In this document: piece by piece, positions 24,511 through 32,474 of the stretch
Layout: each line of letters begins with the position of its first letter
Numbering within the stretch: the first letter of the stretch is position 1
From: JACCTH01 sp035281645
Lineage (GTDB): Bacteria > Actinomycetota > Acidimicrobiia > Spongiisociales > ZC4RG35
DNA length: 64,000 nt
Assembly: GCA_035281645.1 (NCBI GenBank)
Contig: DATEDN010000145.1
Span: 1-64,000 of the forward strand
Reading direction: 5' to 3'
Notes under the pieces: model-generated
Database searches by the model: none
Told to the model about the DNA's origin: nothing
What the model saw: only the letters and a program-made list of their open reading frames with translations
Program-made: the position numbers and the translations under genes

Positions 24511-26402
24511 GAGGCTTGCTCCATCAGTCCGAGGACGGCAGCTTCGATTTCTCCGACCTTGAAGGGCTCGCCGGCAACCTTGTTGAGACCCTTGGCGTCG
24601 ATCAAGTACTCGCCTCGGATCAACCTCCGGAGCTGACCGTTGTTGAGCTCGGGAATGAGAACCGTCCGGTAGGAGGACAGAACCTTGCCCAGATTGGAAG
24701 GGAACGGATTGAGATGGCGGAGGTGGGCGATGGCGATCGGCTTTCCCCGATTGCGGAGCCGGTTGGCGGTGGCCCGGATCGCTCCGTAGGTGGAACCCCA
24801 CCCCAGGATCAGGATCTCCGCCCCGGGGTCGGCCTTGACTTCGATCTCGGGAATGTCAGAGGCGATATTGGCGATCTTCCAGGCCCTGGTGTCGGTCATC
24901 AGCTGGTGGTTGTCGGGGTCGTATGACACGTTCCCGGTGACCGCCTCCTTCTCCAGCCCCCCGACCCGATGTTCGAGGCCGGCCGTCCCTGGGACTGCCC
25001 AGGGCCGGGCGAAAGTCTCGTAGTTGCGCTCGTATGGAAGGAAATGGCCTCCTCCATTCGGCGAGACCGCGAACGGAACCGATATGTCGGGCAAGGTTTC
25101 AACGTCGGGGAGCAACCAAGGTTCGGATGAGTTGGCGACGTGGTTATCGGACATCAAGATGACCGGGGTCATGTATTTGATGGCGATCCGGGCCGCCTCG
25201 ATCGCCAGATCGAAGGCCTCGGCCGGGGTCGGGATGGCGATCACGGGCACCGGCGCTTCTCCATGACGCCCGAACATGGCGATGTAGAGATCCGACTGCT
25301 CGACCTTGGTGGGCATTCCGGTCGAGGGACCTGCCCTTTGCACGTCCACCAGGATCAGCGGAAGCTCGGTGTTAATGGCGAGCGACATGGCTTCGCTCTT
25401 CAGCGCCACCCCTGGGCCGGAGGTGCCGGTCACCCCGAGGTTGCCGGCGAATGAGGCGCCGATCACGGCGCCGATGGCGGCAATCTCGTCTTCGGCTTGG
25501 AACGTGCGCACGCCGAAGTTCTTGTGCATCGACAGCTCGTGGAGGATGTCGGAGGCGGGAGTGATGGGATAGGTGCCGTAAAAGAGGGGGAGCTTTGCGC
25601 ACTGGGCGGCGGCGATCAGACCCCAAGCCAGCGCCGTGTTCCCGGTGACGTTGGTGTAGGTGCCGGGGCGCAGGGCGGCGGGGCGAACCTCAAAGGTCGT
25701 CTTGGTGGCCTCGGTGGTGAAGCCAAAGTTCCAGCCGGCCCGGAGGGCGGAGATGTTGGCCGCCACCACCGATGGCTTCTTGGCGAACTTGGCCTCGACC
25801 CAATCGATGGTCGGTTCCAGGGGTCGGTTGAAAAGCCACGCCAGGAGACCGAGGGCAAAGAAGTTCTTCGATCTGAGGACGTCGCGACCGCTGACCCCGC
25901 TGTCTTTGACCGCCTCCTTAGTGAGGCTGTCCATTGGAATCTCGATCACCCGGTAGATCTGGGCGAGGTCGGTTTCGAGCGGGTTCTCCTTATAACCGGC
26001 CTTGACCAGATTGCGCTCGTCAAATGCCTCGGTGTTGACGATCAGGGTTCCCCCCGGGCGCAGGTCCTTGAGATTGGTTCGCAGGGCGGCTGGGTTCATC
26101 GCCACCAGGCAGTCGGGGGCGTCGCCGGCGGTGAGGATGTCGTAGTCGGCGATCTGGACCTGGAACGAGGAGACGCCGGGCAGCGTCCCTGCCGGGGCCC
26201 GGATCTCGGCCGGGAAGGAGGGGAGGGTGGAGAGATCGTTGCCGAAGTAGGCGGAAGCATCGGTAAATCGACTTCCAGCCACCTGCATGCCGTCGCCGGA
26301 GTCTCCGGCGAAACGGATCACGATCTTGTCTACGGTCAGTCGGTCGTTGGGGTGGTCGGTCTGGTTCTTATCGGCCTCGAGAGGCGGGGCAATGGTCTCC
26401 AC
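24507..26402 (-). CDS. korA: 2-oxoacid:ferredoxin oxidoreductase, fused gamma-alpha subunit
   Basis: A 631-residue fusion: the N-terminal gamma domain (about residues 25-205, beginning IRFAGDSGDGMQVAGSRF), then the alpha domain (about 240-600), with YPITPASDILHELS and TSGPGVALKSEAMSLAI motifs typical of the pyrimidine-binding side. Together with korB it forms the KorAB complex that can replace or back up 2-oxoglutarate dehydrogenase in the TCA cycle. Start GTG 26402. It lies in a two-gene operon behind a 145-base gap. Confidence 0.95.
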   Translation of the reverse strand: METIAPPLEADKNQTDHPNDRLTVDKIVIRFAGDSGDGMQVAGSRFTDASAYFGNDLSTLPSFPAEIRAPAGTLPGVSSFQVQIADYDILTAGDAPDCLVAMNPAALRTNLKDLRPGGTLIVNTEAFDERNLVKAGYKENPLETDLAQIYRVIEIPMDSLTKEAVKDSGVSGRDVLRSKNFFALGLLAWLFNRPLEPTIDWVEAKFAKKPSVVAANISALRAGWNFGFTTEATKTTFEVRPAALRPGTYTNVTGNTALAWGLIAAAQCAKLPLFYGTYPITPASDILHELSMHKNFGVRTFQAEDEIAAIGAVIGASFAGNLGVTGTSGPGVALKSEAMSLAINTELPLILVDVQRAGPSTGMPTKVEQSDLYIAMFGRHGEAPVPVIAIPTPAEAFDLAIEAARIAIKYMTPVILMSDNHVANSSEPWLLPDVETLPDISVPFAVSPNGGGHFLPYERNYETFARPWAVPGTAGLEHRVGGLEKEAVTGNVSYDPDNHQLMTDTRAWKIANIASDIPEIEVKADPGAEILILGWGSTYGAIRATANRLRNRGKPIAIAHLRHLNPFPSNLGKVLSSYRTVLIPELNNGQLRRLIRGEYLIDAKGLNKVAGEPFKVGEIEAAVLGLMEQAS

Positions 26403-26470
26403 TTTGGTTTCTTGCTAGACGTTGATGATTCATCGGTCGGTTGTCTTTTCTTCTTCGGGAATCTTCGGCT

Positions 26471-26499
26471 GCTCGAGGCCAAAGGTTCAGCTCGAGGCC
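26471..26499. repeat. Direct repeat upstream of korA
   Basis: Two copies of GCTCGAGGCC (26471-26480 and 26490-26499), repeat spacing 19 bases, within the 145-base gap between the amidase 3' end and the korA start. They could be binding sites for a regulator; nothing else in the gap stands out. Confidence 0.3.
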
Positions 26500-26547
26500 G
26501 CACAATCCCCACCACGCATCCTAGGGCTGCTTTGTTTTACGTAGGCG

Positions 26548-27810
26548 TCACCTGAGGATGTGGTGGGGCGGCAGTCTCATTCCAGCCATCCCCTCGTCTT
26601 CGAGGCGGGCGGCGAAGGCCAGCAATGCCCTCTCCCGCCACCAGGGAGCGATGATCTGGAGGGAAGGAGGGGGCAGCGCCGCTTGGTCTCCCATGGTCAG
26701 CGGGATCACCATCGCCGGCAGCCCGGCGTGGTTCACCAGGGACGAGAACCACGAGAGAACCGATCGGTAGTGGTGCTCGCCGATTCGATCGTCACCGATG
26801 ACTTTCCGACGGGCCGCCACCGCCGGCGTGATGAGCAAGTCCACCCGCTCGAAGGCCGAAGCGAAAGCTTCGACCAGGAAAGCCCGCCATCGGTGAGCCG
26901 CCGCGTAGTCAGCCCCTGTCACTTGTTCTGCAGCTTCGAGGCGGAGATCGACTTCAGGCCCATAGGGCTTTCCTTCCGATCGAAATGGGCGGTGGACCGA
27001 AGCTGCCTCGAACCCGACCAGCTCCACCGTCTTCCCCCACGGCACCAGGGAGGGCTCGTCGACCTCCACCACTTCCAGCCCGAGCCCGATGAGGTCGTCG
27101 CGCACCCGCCCAAACCAGTAGGAAAGTCCTTCCTCAGCAGGGGCTTGACTCACCCACCCCGACGGCACCCCCAGACGACGGGGTGCGGGGAAGATTGGCT
27201 CGCTCCCGGCCCCGGAGAGGGCGTCATAAACCTCGGAGAGGGTTTTCGCGTCCCGCGCCATCGGGCCGATGGTGTCGAGCGAGGGAGCAAGGGGGAAGCT
27301 GCCGCCGGTGGGGACTCGTCCCCAAGTCGTCTTGAGTCCGTAAATGCCGGTGAGGGCGGCGGGCACCCGGATCGATCCACCGGTGTCGGTGCCGAGAGCG
27401 GCAGGGACCAGGCCGGCGGCGACGGCCACCGCCGAACCCCCCGAGGAGCCACCGGGGGAGGTGGCGAGGTCCCAGGGGTTGCGGATGGGCCCGAACCATG
27501 GATTCTCGGAGGAGAAACCGTAGGCCCACTCGTGGAGTCCGCTCCGGCCAACCACGCTCGCTCCGGCTTGCCGGAGCCGCTGGATCACCGGGGCGTCAGA
27601 GGTGGGGATGCGACGGTAGAACCCGGATCCGCAGGTAGTGGGAAGGTCTTCCTGATCGATGATGTCTTTGACCACCACGGCCAAGCCCCCGAGCGGACCA
27701 GATACCTCACGCTGGGGCCGATGATCGATCAGCGTGCAGGCGTTGAGAAGATTCTGGTGTTCTTCGAGCCGGGCAAGGGACTCAGCCGGTGTCCACCAGC
27801 TCTCATTCAA
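26548..27810 (-). CDS. Amidase signature family hydrolase
   Basis: A 420-residue amidase with an intact Ser-cis-Ser-Lys triad: Lys48 in VVVKDIID, the GGSSGGS loop at 120-126 and the nucleophile Ser146 in DTGGSIRVP. Related to GatA, but no gatB or gatC is nearby, so a stand-alone amide hydrolase is likelier; the substrate is unknown. The start TTG 27810 overlaps the stop of the upstream DUF3048 gene, so the two are translationally coupled. Confidence 0.88.
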   Translation of the reverse strand: MNESWWTPAESLARLEEHQNLLNACTLIDHRPQREVSGPLGGLAVVVKDIIDQEDLPTTCGSGFYRRIPTSDAPVIQRLRQAGASVVGRSGLHEWAYGFSSENPWFGPIRNPWDLATSPGGSSGGSAVAVAAGLVPAALGTDTGGSIRVPAALTGIYGLKTTWGRVPTGGSFPLAPSLDTIGPMARDAKTLSEVYDALSGAGSEPIFPAPRRLGVPSGWVSQAPAEEGLSYWFGRVRDDLIGLGLEVVEVDEPSLVPWGKTVELVGFEAASVHRPFRSEGKPYGPEVDLRLEAAEQVTGADYAAAHRWRAFLVEAFASAFERVDLLITPAVAARRKVIGDDRIGEHHYRSVLSWFSSLVNHAGLPAMVIPLTMGDQAALPPPSLQIIAPWWRERALLAFAARLEDEGMAGMRLPPHHILR

Positions 27811-28852
27811 AGCTGATTCCGTTCTGTTCGGGAACTATCGAGATCCAGAGATACCCGGGCGGGACCGCCATGTCGTCGCCGTTCAAACCAGTGAGGATGA
27901 GATGGTCATCGCTCGACTCCCGCGACCAGGTCCCTTCCAGAACCCCGCCTTGAGAGAAGACGTACGCCGTCCCCGTGCCGACGGTGTCCATGGCCGGCAC
28001 GGAAGTCTGACCGGCCGGAGCCTGCTCGGTGTATCTCCGGGCAATGATGACGACCAGCGAATCGGCCGTGATCTCGTAGCTCTCTCCGTCGGGATCAAGC
28101 CCCTCGGATGGGCTCCCGGCGTAGATACGCGCGTACTTGCGGGCGACCGGGTTGTACTCCCAGGTCACGAGGAAGCTGTTGCCGAAATTCATCACCACCT
28201 GGGATGCACGCTCGGCGGACCTCGGCATGTCCTCGAACACGTACCAGGCGGTCGGTGGTTCATTGGAATAGTCGCGTTCGTCGGCGATCTGGCGAAGTGC
28301 CTCTGTGCTCGTGTAGAGATCGTGGGGCGCACGGCGGCCATCGATTCGAAACATGGCCGGACGAACTTCGCCGATGATCCCCTCGACCTCGGCGCGGAGG
28401 CCAGCGATCACCCAGTCTTGCCCACCCGAGATCGCCATCGTGGCGTTGAGCGGGTTGAGGAGCCGGCCGTCGCTCGGCCGGCCGGACCGGACCGGACCTA
28501 GGTACTCGGCGTCCGTGGAATGAAAGAGAGCGATGAAGCGGGTCAGGCCCTCCACCGGCACCTCGATGACCGCTTCGGCAAGGTCGAGACCGGATTGGGG
28601 GCGGGCGTTGGGATGATTGTCGATCTTGACCGCGATCACCCGCCGCTCGAGGTTCTCCGCTTCCTCGACCGGCAACCCATTGATGGGCGAGGCTGGAAGC
28701 GGCTCAGTGGTGGTCGTGACCGCCTCGGTGGTCGTTGTTGCCTCGGTGGTGGAAGGAGCCTCAGTCGTCGTGGTCACCGAAGTCGTCGTGGCGAGTGGCG
28801 GGGCCGAACAGGCGACACAAAACAGCACTAGAAGAGGGAGGGAACGACGCAT
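27803..28852 (-). CDS. DUF3048 (YerB-like) lipoprotein
   Basis: A 349-residue exported protein. Signal peptide with a lipobox-like LFCVACS near residues 10-16, then a Thr/Glu-rich stalk (about 20-55). DUF3048 follows, recognised by VIAVKIDNHPNARPQSGLD and EYLGPVRSGRPSD. The domain is common in Firmicutes and Actinomycetota; its function is unknown, with a cell-envelope role presumed. Start ATG 28852. It overlaps the amidase gene at its 3' end. Confidence 0.9.
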   Translation of the reverse strand: MRRSLPLLVLFCVACSAPPLATTTSVTTTTEAPSTTEATTTTEAVTTTTEPLPASPINGLPVEEAENLERRVIAVKIDNHPNARPQSGLDLAEAVIEVPVEGLTRFIALFHSTDAEYLGPVRSGRPSDGRLLNPLNATMAISGGQDWVIAGLRAEVEGIIGEVRPAMFRIDGRRAPHDLYTSTEALRQIADERDYSNEPPTAWYVFEDMPRSAERASQVVMNFGNSFLVTWEYNPVARKYARIYAGSPSEGLDPDGESYEITADSLVVIIARRYTEQAPAGQTSVPAMDTVGTGTAYVFSQGGVLEGTWSRESSDDHLILTGLNGDDMAVPPGYLWISIVPEQNGISFE

Positions 28853-28892
28853 GAGCCGCTCGATCCTAAGACTGGCCGACGACTTATCGAAA

Positions 28893-28918
28893 GGTCACCG
28901 GTCCAGATCAAGGTGACC
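28893..28918 (-). terminator. Hairpin between the ACT and DUF3048 genes
   Basis: Arms GGTCACC and GGTGACC (7 base pairs) with a 12-base loop, about 25 bases after the ACT-protein stop on the - strand and 40 bases before the DUF3048 start. No T-tract; a weak terminator or an operator-like palindrome are both possible. Confidence 0.35.
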
Positions 28919-28943
28919 AATTTGGCCAAGGACGGTGCGAAGC

Positions 28944-29342
28944 TCAGCGGTTGAGGCTTCCCTGCACCGGCAAGTGGGGCAAGGCACCTTCGGGCTCATC
29001 GACCACGATGGCCAACTCGGTCTCGGCGGGAGTCGTATGGAGCGTGTAGACCGCGTCGATGTTGATGTTGGCGTCGGCCAGGTTTCGGGCAATGGCCGCA
29101 AACTCTCCTGGCGTGTTGGGTACGACGGCTTTCAGCACCTGAAACTCGTCGGCCACCACTCCGGCACTGTCAAGAGCGCGGCGAGCACGATCGGCATCGT
29201 CGACGATGATTCTGATGAGGCCTTCACCATCGAAACCGAAGGCGGTGAGAGCTTCGATGTTGACCCCGGCTTGGGCCAGAACCTCAGCGAGGCTGGCCAG
29301 TTGCCCCGGCCTGTTGTCCATGCGGACCACAAACTCGGTCAT
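28944..29342 (-). CDS. Tandem ACT domain protein
   Basis: A 132-residue protein made of two ACT modules (about 3-60 and 66-125). MDNRPGQLASLAEVLAQAGV is the ligand-binding turn of the first, and VPNTPGEFAAIARNLADANI that of the second. Stand-alone double ACT proteins usually bind amino acids and act as regulators; the target is unknown. Start ATG 29342, divergent to the Thr-rich membrane protein across 67 bases that probably hold both promoters. Confidence 0.9.
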   Translation of the reverse strand: MTEFVVRMDNRPGQLASLAEVLAQAGVNIEALTAFGFDGEGLIRIIVDDADRARRALDSAGVVADEFQVLKAVVPNTPGEFAAIARNLADANINIDAVYTLHTTPAETELAIVVDEPEGALPHLPVQGSLNR

Positions 29343-29409
29343 GACGAAAACCTAGTACGGATTGGGAACCGATGGGTGGGCTAGGTCGGGCCCACTCTAA
29401 GGTTTGAGG

Positions 29410-30132
29410 ATGCCTGGCCGGCATCAGCAGTCGAGCACGCGTCTGGGACCCGTGCTGTTGGTGATCGCCGGTTTGGCTGTCGTGGTCTCAATAATCCTGG
29501 CGCTGCGAGGCGAGGAATCCGAAACATCCACAACCCTCGCCGTTGCCCTCAGCCCAACAACGGTTGCGCCCACCTCGACGCCGCCGACGATTCCCAGTTC
29601 GACCACAACCACCATCGTCGCGACGACGCTGGCCGACCCCCTCGCCTCCCTATTCCTGGCCGGCGATGGCATCGGTGAGATCGAGCTGGGCACGCCCGCG
29701 GAGGCTGCCATCACCCAGTTTTCGGCGACCCTTGGCCCCCCCGACGACGACACCGAATGGACCTCGAGCCTGGGGACGTGTCCCGGAACCGAATCAAGGA
29801 TCGTGCGCTGGTCGAGCCTGCAGATCTTCCTCACCAATGGTGAGACTGCCTGGGCCACCGAGCCGCACTTCTTCCACTACGGCCAATCCCTGGCGGCCGG
29901 TGGAGGCGAGTATCTCGATCTCCGTACCCAAAAGGGGATCGGGATCGGCAGCACGATCTCAGAGTTGAAATTGGCATACGGCGAGGCCGTCGTCGTCGGC
30001 GATGATCCGGCTTTCGGTCCCTACTGGGAAGTGACGGAAACTGATCCTTCGTACCTGTGGGGGACCGCGACCGGTGTTGGTGATGATTCAGTCATCGACG
30101 CTTTGTCCGGCGGCGCCGGTTGCGGCGAGTAG
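29410..30132 (+). CDS. Membrane-anchored or secreted protein with Thr-rich stalk, unknown function
   Basis: A 240-residue protein: short basic N-terminus, one hydrophobic helix (about residues 14-33), a Thr/Pro/Ser-rich stalk (about 40-75), then a soluble domain with EIELGTPAEAAI and GIGIGSTISELKLAYGEAVVV, two similar segments suggesting an internal repeat. Two Cys in the domain may form a disulphide. I do not recognise the family. Start ATG 29410 follows an AAGG-type site; TTG 29404 is an alternative. The last 41 bases overlap the convergent protease gene. Confidence 0.7.
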   Translation: MPGRHQQSSTRLGPVLLVIAGLAVVVSIILALRGEESETSTTLAVALSPTTVAPTSTPPTIPSSTTTTIVATTLADPLASLFLAGDGIGEIELGTPAEAAITQFSATLGPPDDDTEWTSSLGTCPGTESRIVRWSSLQIFLTNGETAWATEPHFFHYGQSLAAGGGEYLDLRTQKGIGIGSTISELKLAYGEAVVVGDDPAFGPYWEVTETDPSYLWGTATGVGDDSVIDALSGGAGCGE

Positions 30133-30502
30133 CGATCAACATTCCATGGGTTGGCACCGGACCAAAGCGGCGGCTGTCGTCGACGGTGGCAGATCGATTG
30201 TCGGAGAGAACGAAAGCGGCTTCCTGGTCGACAAGCCATCGACCTTCGGGGAAGGTCGGGCCTCGGCCCCAAAGGTCGAGACCGGATTGGCCATCGATCA
30301 GGAGCTCGCCGAAGTCGAGATCGATCTGCTCGCCGGGCAGACCGACGACTCGTTTGACGAGCCAAAACTCGGGTATGAGAGGGTGGACAAAGACGGCGAT
30401 CGCCCCTCGGGGTGGGATGCCATGGAGGCGAGTACACCAGAGGCGATCGCCGTCGACAAGGGCTGGTTCCATCGAGCGATCGGCTACGACGAATCTCGGC
30501 AC
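30092..30502 (-). CDS. sodX: Nickel-type superoxide dismutase maturation protease (S26 family)
   Basis: Signal-peptidase-like Ser/Lys protease, 136 residues, no membrane anchor visible. Catalytic Ser in ADRSMEPALVDGDRL near residue 10, catalytic Lys in LVKRVVGLPGE near 52, and the SPase box LSDNRSATVDDSR. Its divergent position next to sodN identifies it as the enzyme thought to remove the SodN leader and expose His1 for nickel binding. Start GTG 30502 fits family N-termini; the frame continues to a TTG at 30541, but that codon lies in the probable -35 box. Confidence 0.85.
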   Translation of the reverse strand: MPRFVVADRSMEPALVDGDRLWCTRLHGIPPRGAIAVFVHPLIPEFWLVKRVVGLPGEQIDLDFGELLIDGQSGLDLWGRGPTFPEGRWLVDQEAAFVLSDNRSATVDDSRRFGPVPTHGMLIATRRNRRRRTKRR

Positions 30503-30512
30503 GGGGCGATCG

Positions 30513-30541
30513 AGTATGTTCGACTGCCCGGGGCCGTACAA
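30513..30541 (-). promoter_or_regulatory. Putative promoter for a leaderless protease mRNA
   Basis: Reading the - strand, TTGTAC (30541-30536) and CATACT (30518-30513) are separated by 17 bases, the ideal spacing. The GTG start codon at 30502 comes 10 bases after the -10 box, so the transcript would have almost no leader; no Shine-Dalgarno sequence is seen there. Pattern matching only. Confidence 0.35.
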
Positions 30542-30575
30542 CTAGCCCGGTCCTGAGGAGAAGGAGGATTCCCCC

Positions 30576-31010
30576 ATGGGTCTGTTCACATCGGTGAGAG
30601 GATTTTCCGAGTTGAAGGTCGCGCATGCTCACTGCGACTTGATGTGTGGCGTGTATGACCCCGCTCAGGCAAAGATCGAAGCGATGTCGGTGCTCAAAGC
30701 CTGTGAAAAACTGGCCGCGAGCGACGACGAGGTCTTCAAGGACCGCGCCGTGATAATCAAAGAGCAGCGTGCAGATCTGGTGAAGCATCACCTCTCGGTC
30801 CTATGGAGCGATTTCTTCAAGCCGCACCACGTCGAGGCGTTCCCCGACCTCCACGAAAAGTTCTGGATGGCGATCAAGGCGGCGGGTGATGCCAAGAAGT
30901 CAAACGACGCCAAAGTGGCGCAGAAGCTGATCGACGCCATCGACGAGATCTCCGACATCTTCTGGCAGACCGAGGAATCGAAGGCGAGCGGGGTCTACCC
31001 TCCAGCCTGA
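30576..31010 (+). CDS. sodN: Nickel superoxide dismutase
   Basis: Disproportionates superoxide with a nickel centre bound by the N-terminal hook. The precursor has 144 residues: an 18-residue leader (ending KVAHA), then the mature N-terminus HCDLMCGVYDPAQAKIEA. His1, Cys2, Cys6 and Tyr9 of the hook are kept, but the usual Pro5 is Met. Other conserved parts are VIIKEQRADLVKHH and SVLWSDFFKPHH. A strong AAGGAGG precedes ATG 30576. The divergent S26 protease should process the leader. Confidence 0.96.
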   Translation: MGLFTSVRGFSELKVAHAHCDLMCGVYDPAQAKIEAMSVLKACEKLAASDDEVFKDRAVIIKEQRADLVKHHLSVLWSDFFKPHHVEAFPDLHEKFWMAIKAAGDAKKSNDAKVAQKLIDAIDEISDIFWQTEESKASGVYPPA

Positions 31011-31012
31011 CC

Positions 31013-31064
31013 CGAACCCAGGGTTGGGAGGACGGTGGTACCGCCCTCCGAGCCCACAGAACGA
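31013..31064 (+). promoter_or_regulatory. Conserved 52-base structured RNA element, copy 1
   Basis: Starts two bases after the sodN stop and ends 22 bases before the next start. GGGTT (31021-31025) can pair with AGCCC (31051-31055). Inside it GGAGG (31027-31031) pairs with CCTCC (31045-31049), capped by a GGTGGTACCG loop (31034-31043). The 13 bases at the 5' end and 13 of 14 at the 3' end are identical to the copy at 49733. AACCC at the 5' end could instead pair with GGGTT, giving an alternative fold. Function unknown. Confidence 0.7.
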
Positions 31065-31085
31065 TCGCCGGTTCGGAAGAATCGC

Positions 31086-32474
31086 ATGCATCTCGACGCC
31101 ATCGCCGACGCCGACCCGTATCCATACTGGCTCGACGACGTCGATGAACCTGAGTCGAACTCGACCCTCGTTCGCATCGAGGACTGCGATTTGGCGGTTG
31201 TGGGCGGTGGCTACACGGGGCTTTGGACCGCCATCCTCGCCAAGGAACGAGATCCATCCCGAGACGTCGTTCTCATCGAGGCCTTCTCCGTGGGCTCAGG
31301 CGCCAGTGGTCGCAACGGCGGATTCCTGGAGTCGAGCCTGACCCATGGTGTGGCGAATGGGATGGCGCGGTTCGGGGACGAGTTGGCGGTCCTCGAGCAG
31401 TTGGGTCTGGAGAATCTCGACGCCATCGAGGCAGCCATTGTCCGGTACCAGATCGATTGCGACTTTGAACGCACGGGAGTGATAGACGTCACCACCTCCG
31501 AACAGGGTGTGGAGGATTTTGCCGACGACCTCGCCCTGCTCTCCTCGCTCGGACAAGACGTCGAATTGCTCGATGAGACCTCCATGCGTCAACAGGTCGA
31601 CTCGCCGACCTATCGCGGTGGACTTTGGCGCAAAGGGCGCGCCGCCCTCGTCGACCCCGCCCGACTGGCCTGGGGCCTCAAGGCAGCCGCCGCGTCGCAC
31701 GGGGTGCGGATTTACGAGGATTCCAAGGCGACGAGCCTCCGCCAGGATGGCAGTGGCATCCTGGTCAAGACCCCGCTCGGCGGTGTGAGAGCGGCGAAGG
31801 TGGCGCTCGCCACCAACGCCTTCAAGCCCTTGTTGCGACGCATCGGCCGATACATCGTTCCCGTTTACGACTACGCGATGGTCACTGAGCCGCTCAGTTC
31901 TTCGCAGATGGCCGAGATCGGATGGTCAGGCCGACAGGGCCTCTCGGATTACGCGAACCAGTTTCACTACTACCGCTTGACCGAGGACAACCGGATCCTC
32001 TGGGGCGGGTACGACGCCATTTATTACTGGCGGGGACAGGTGAACCCCCTGCTCGAGCAGCGTCCCGAAACCTTCGCCCTCCTCAGCCAACACTTCTTCG
32101 AGACATTCCCTCAGCTCGAGGGAACGAAGTTCACCCACGTATGGGGTGGTGCGATCGACACCTGTACCCGGTTCTCGGTGTTCTGGGGGACGGGCCTCTC
32201 GAAGCGGGTCGGCTACGCCCTGGGTTACACCGGCTTGGGCGCGGCGGCGGCCCGCTTCGGGGGAGAAGTGATGCTCAATCTTCTCGACGGCGACCGCACC
32301 AAGGCCACGAGCCTTCGCTTTGTGCAAAAAAAACCGCTGCCCTTCCCCCCGGAGCCCTTCCGCTTCCTCGGCATTCAGCTCACCCGCTGGTCACTTCGGA
32401 GCGAGGATCGCACCGGCAAACGCAACTTCTGGTTGCGACTCTTGGATCGATTGGGTCTCGGCTTCGACAGTTAG
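31086..32474 (+). CDS. FAD-dependent amino/imino-acid oxidoreductase (DAO family)
   Basis: A 462-residue glycine-oxidase/DadA/PuuB-like flavoprotein. The dinucleotide motif VVGGGYTGLWTA is near residue 40. It is followed by the family segment GSGASGRNGGFLESSLTHG; the C-terminal GYALGYTGLGAAAARFGGE is the usual FAD-closing region. The substrate (an amine or amino acid such as gamma-glutamylputrescine) is a guess from the family. ATG 31086 is chosen; a GTG at 31035 lies inside the structured element. It overlaps the convergent PGPGW gene by 4 bases. Confidence 0.88.
   Translation: MHLDAIADADPYPYWLDDVDEPESNSTLVRIEDCDLAVVGGGYTGLWTAILAKERDPSRDVVLIEAFSVGSGASGRNGGFLESSLTHGVANGMARFGDELAVLEQLGLENLDAIEAAIVRYQIDCDFERTGVIDVTTSEQGVEDFADDLALLSSLGQDVELLDETSMRQQVDSPTYRGGLWRKGRAALVDPARLAWGLKAAAASHGVRIYEDSKATSLRQDGSGILVKTPLGGVRAAKVALATNAFKPLLRRIGRYIVPVYDYAMVTEPLSSSQMAEIGWSGRQGLSDYANQFHYYRLTEDNRILWGGYDAIYYWRGQVNPLLEQRPETFALLSQHFFETFPQLEGTKFTHVWGGAIDTCTRFSVFWGTGLSKRVGYALGYTGLGAAAARFGGEVMLNLLDGDRTKATSLRFVQKKPLPFPPEPFRFLGIQLTRWSLRSEDRTGKRNFWLRLLDRLGLGFDS

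Noticed and set aside
25497..26555. + strand open frame of 352 codons opposite korA
   Set aside because: Gly/Val-rich shadow of a well-supported korA gene; no family features.
26560..27816. Long + strand open frame of 418 codons
   Set aside because: It is antisense to the amidase, is Arg/Pro/Gly/His-rich without recognisable motifs, and arises from GC-rich codon bias.
31013..31064. T-box riboswitch, because of GGTGGTACCG in the loop
   Set aside because: The motif resembles the conserved T-box sequence, but the element starts right after the sodN stop codon, leaving no room for Stem I, and the downstream gene is not an aminoacyl-tRNA synthetase or amino acid gene. The same holds for the copy at 49733.
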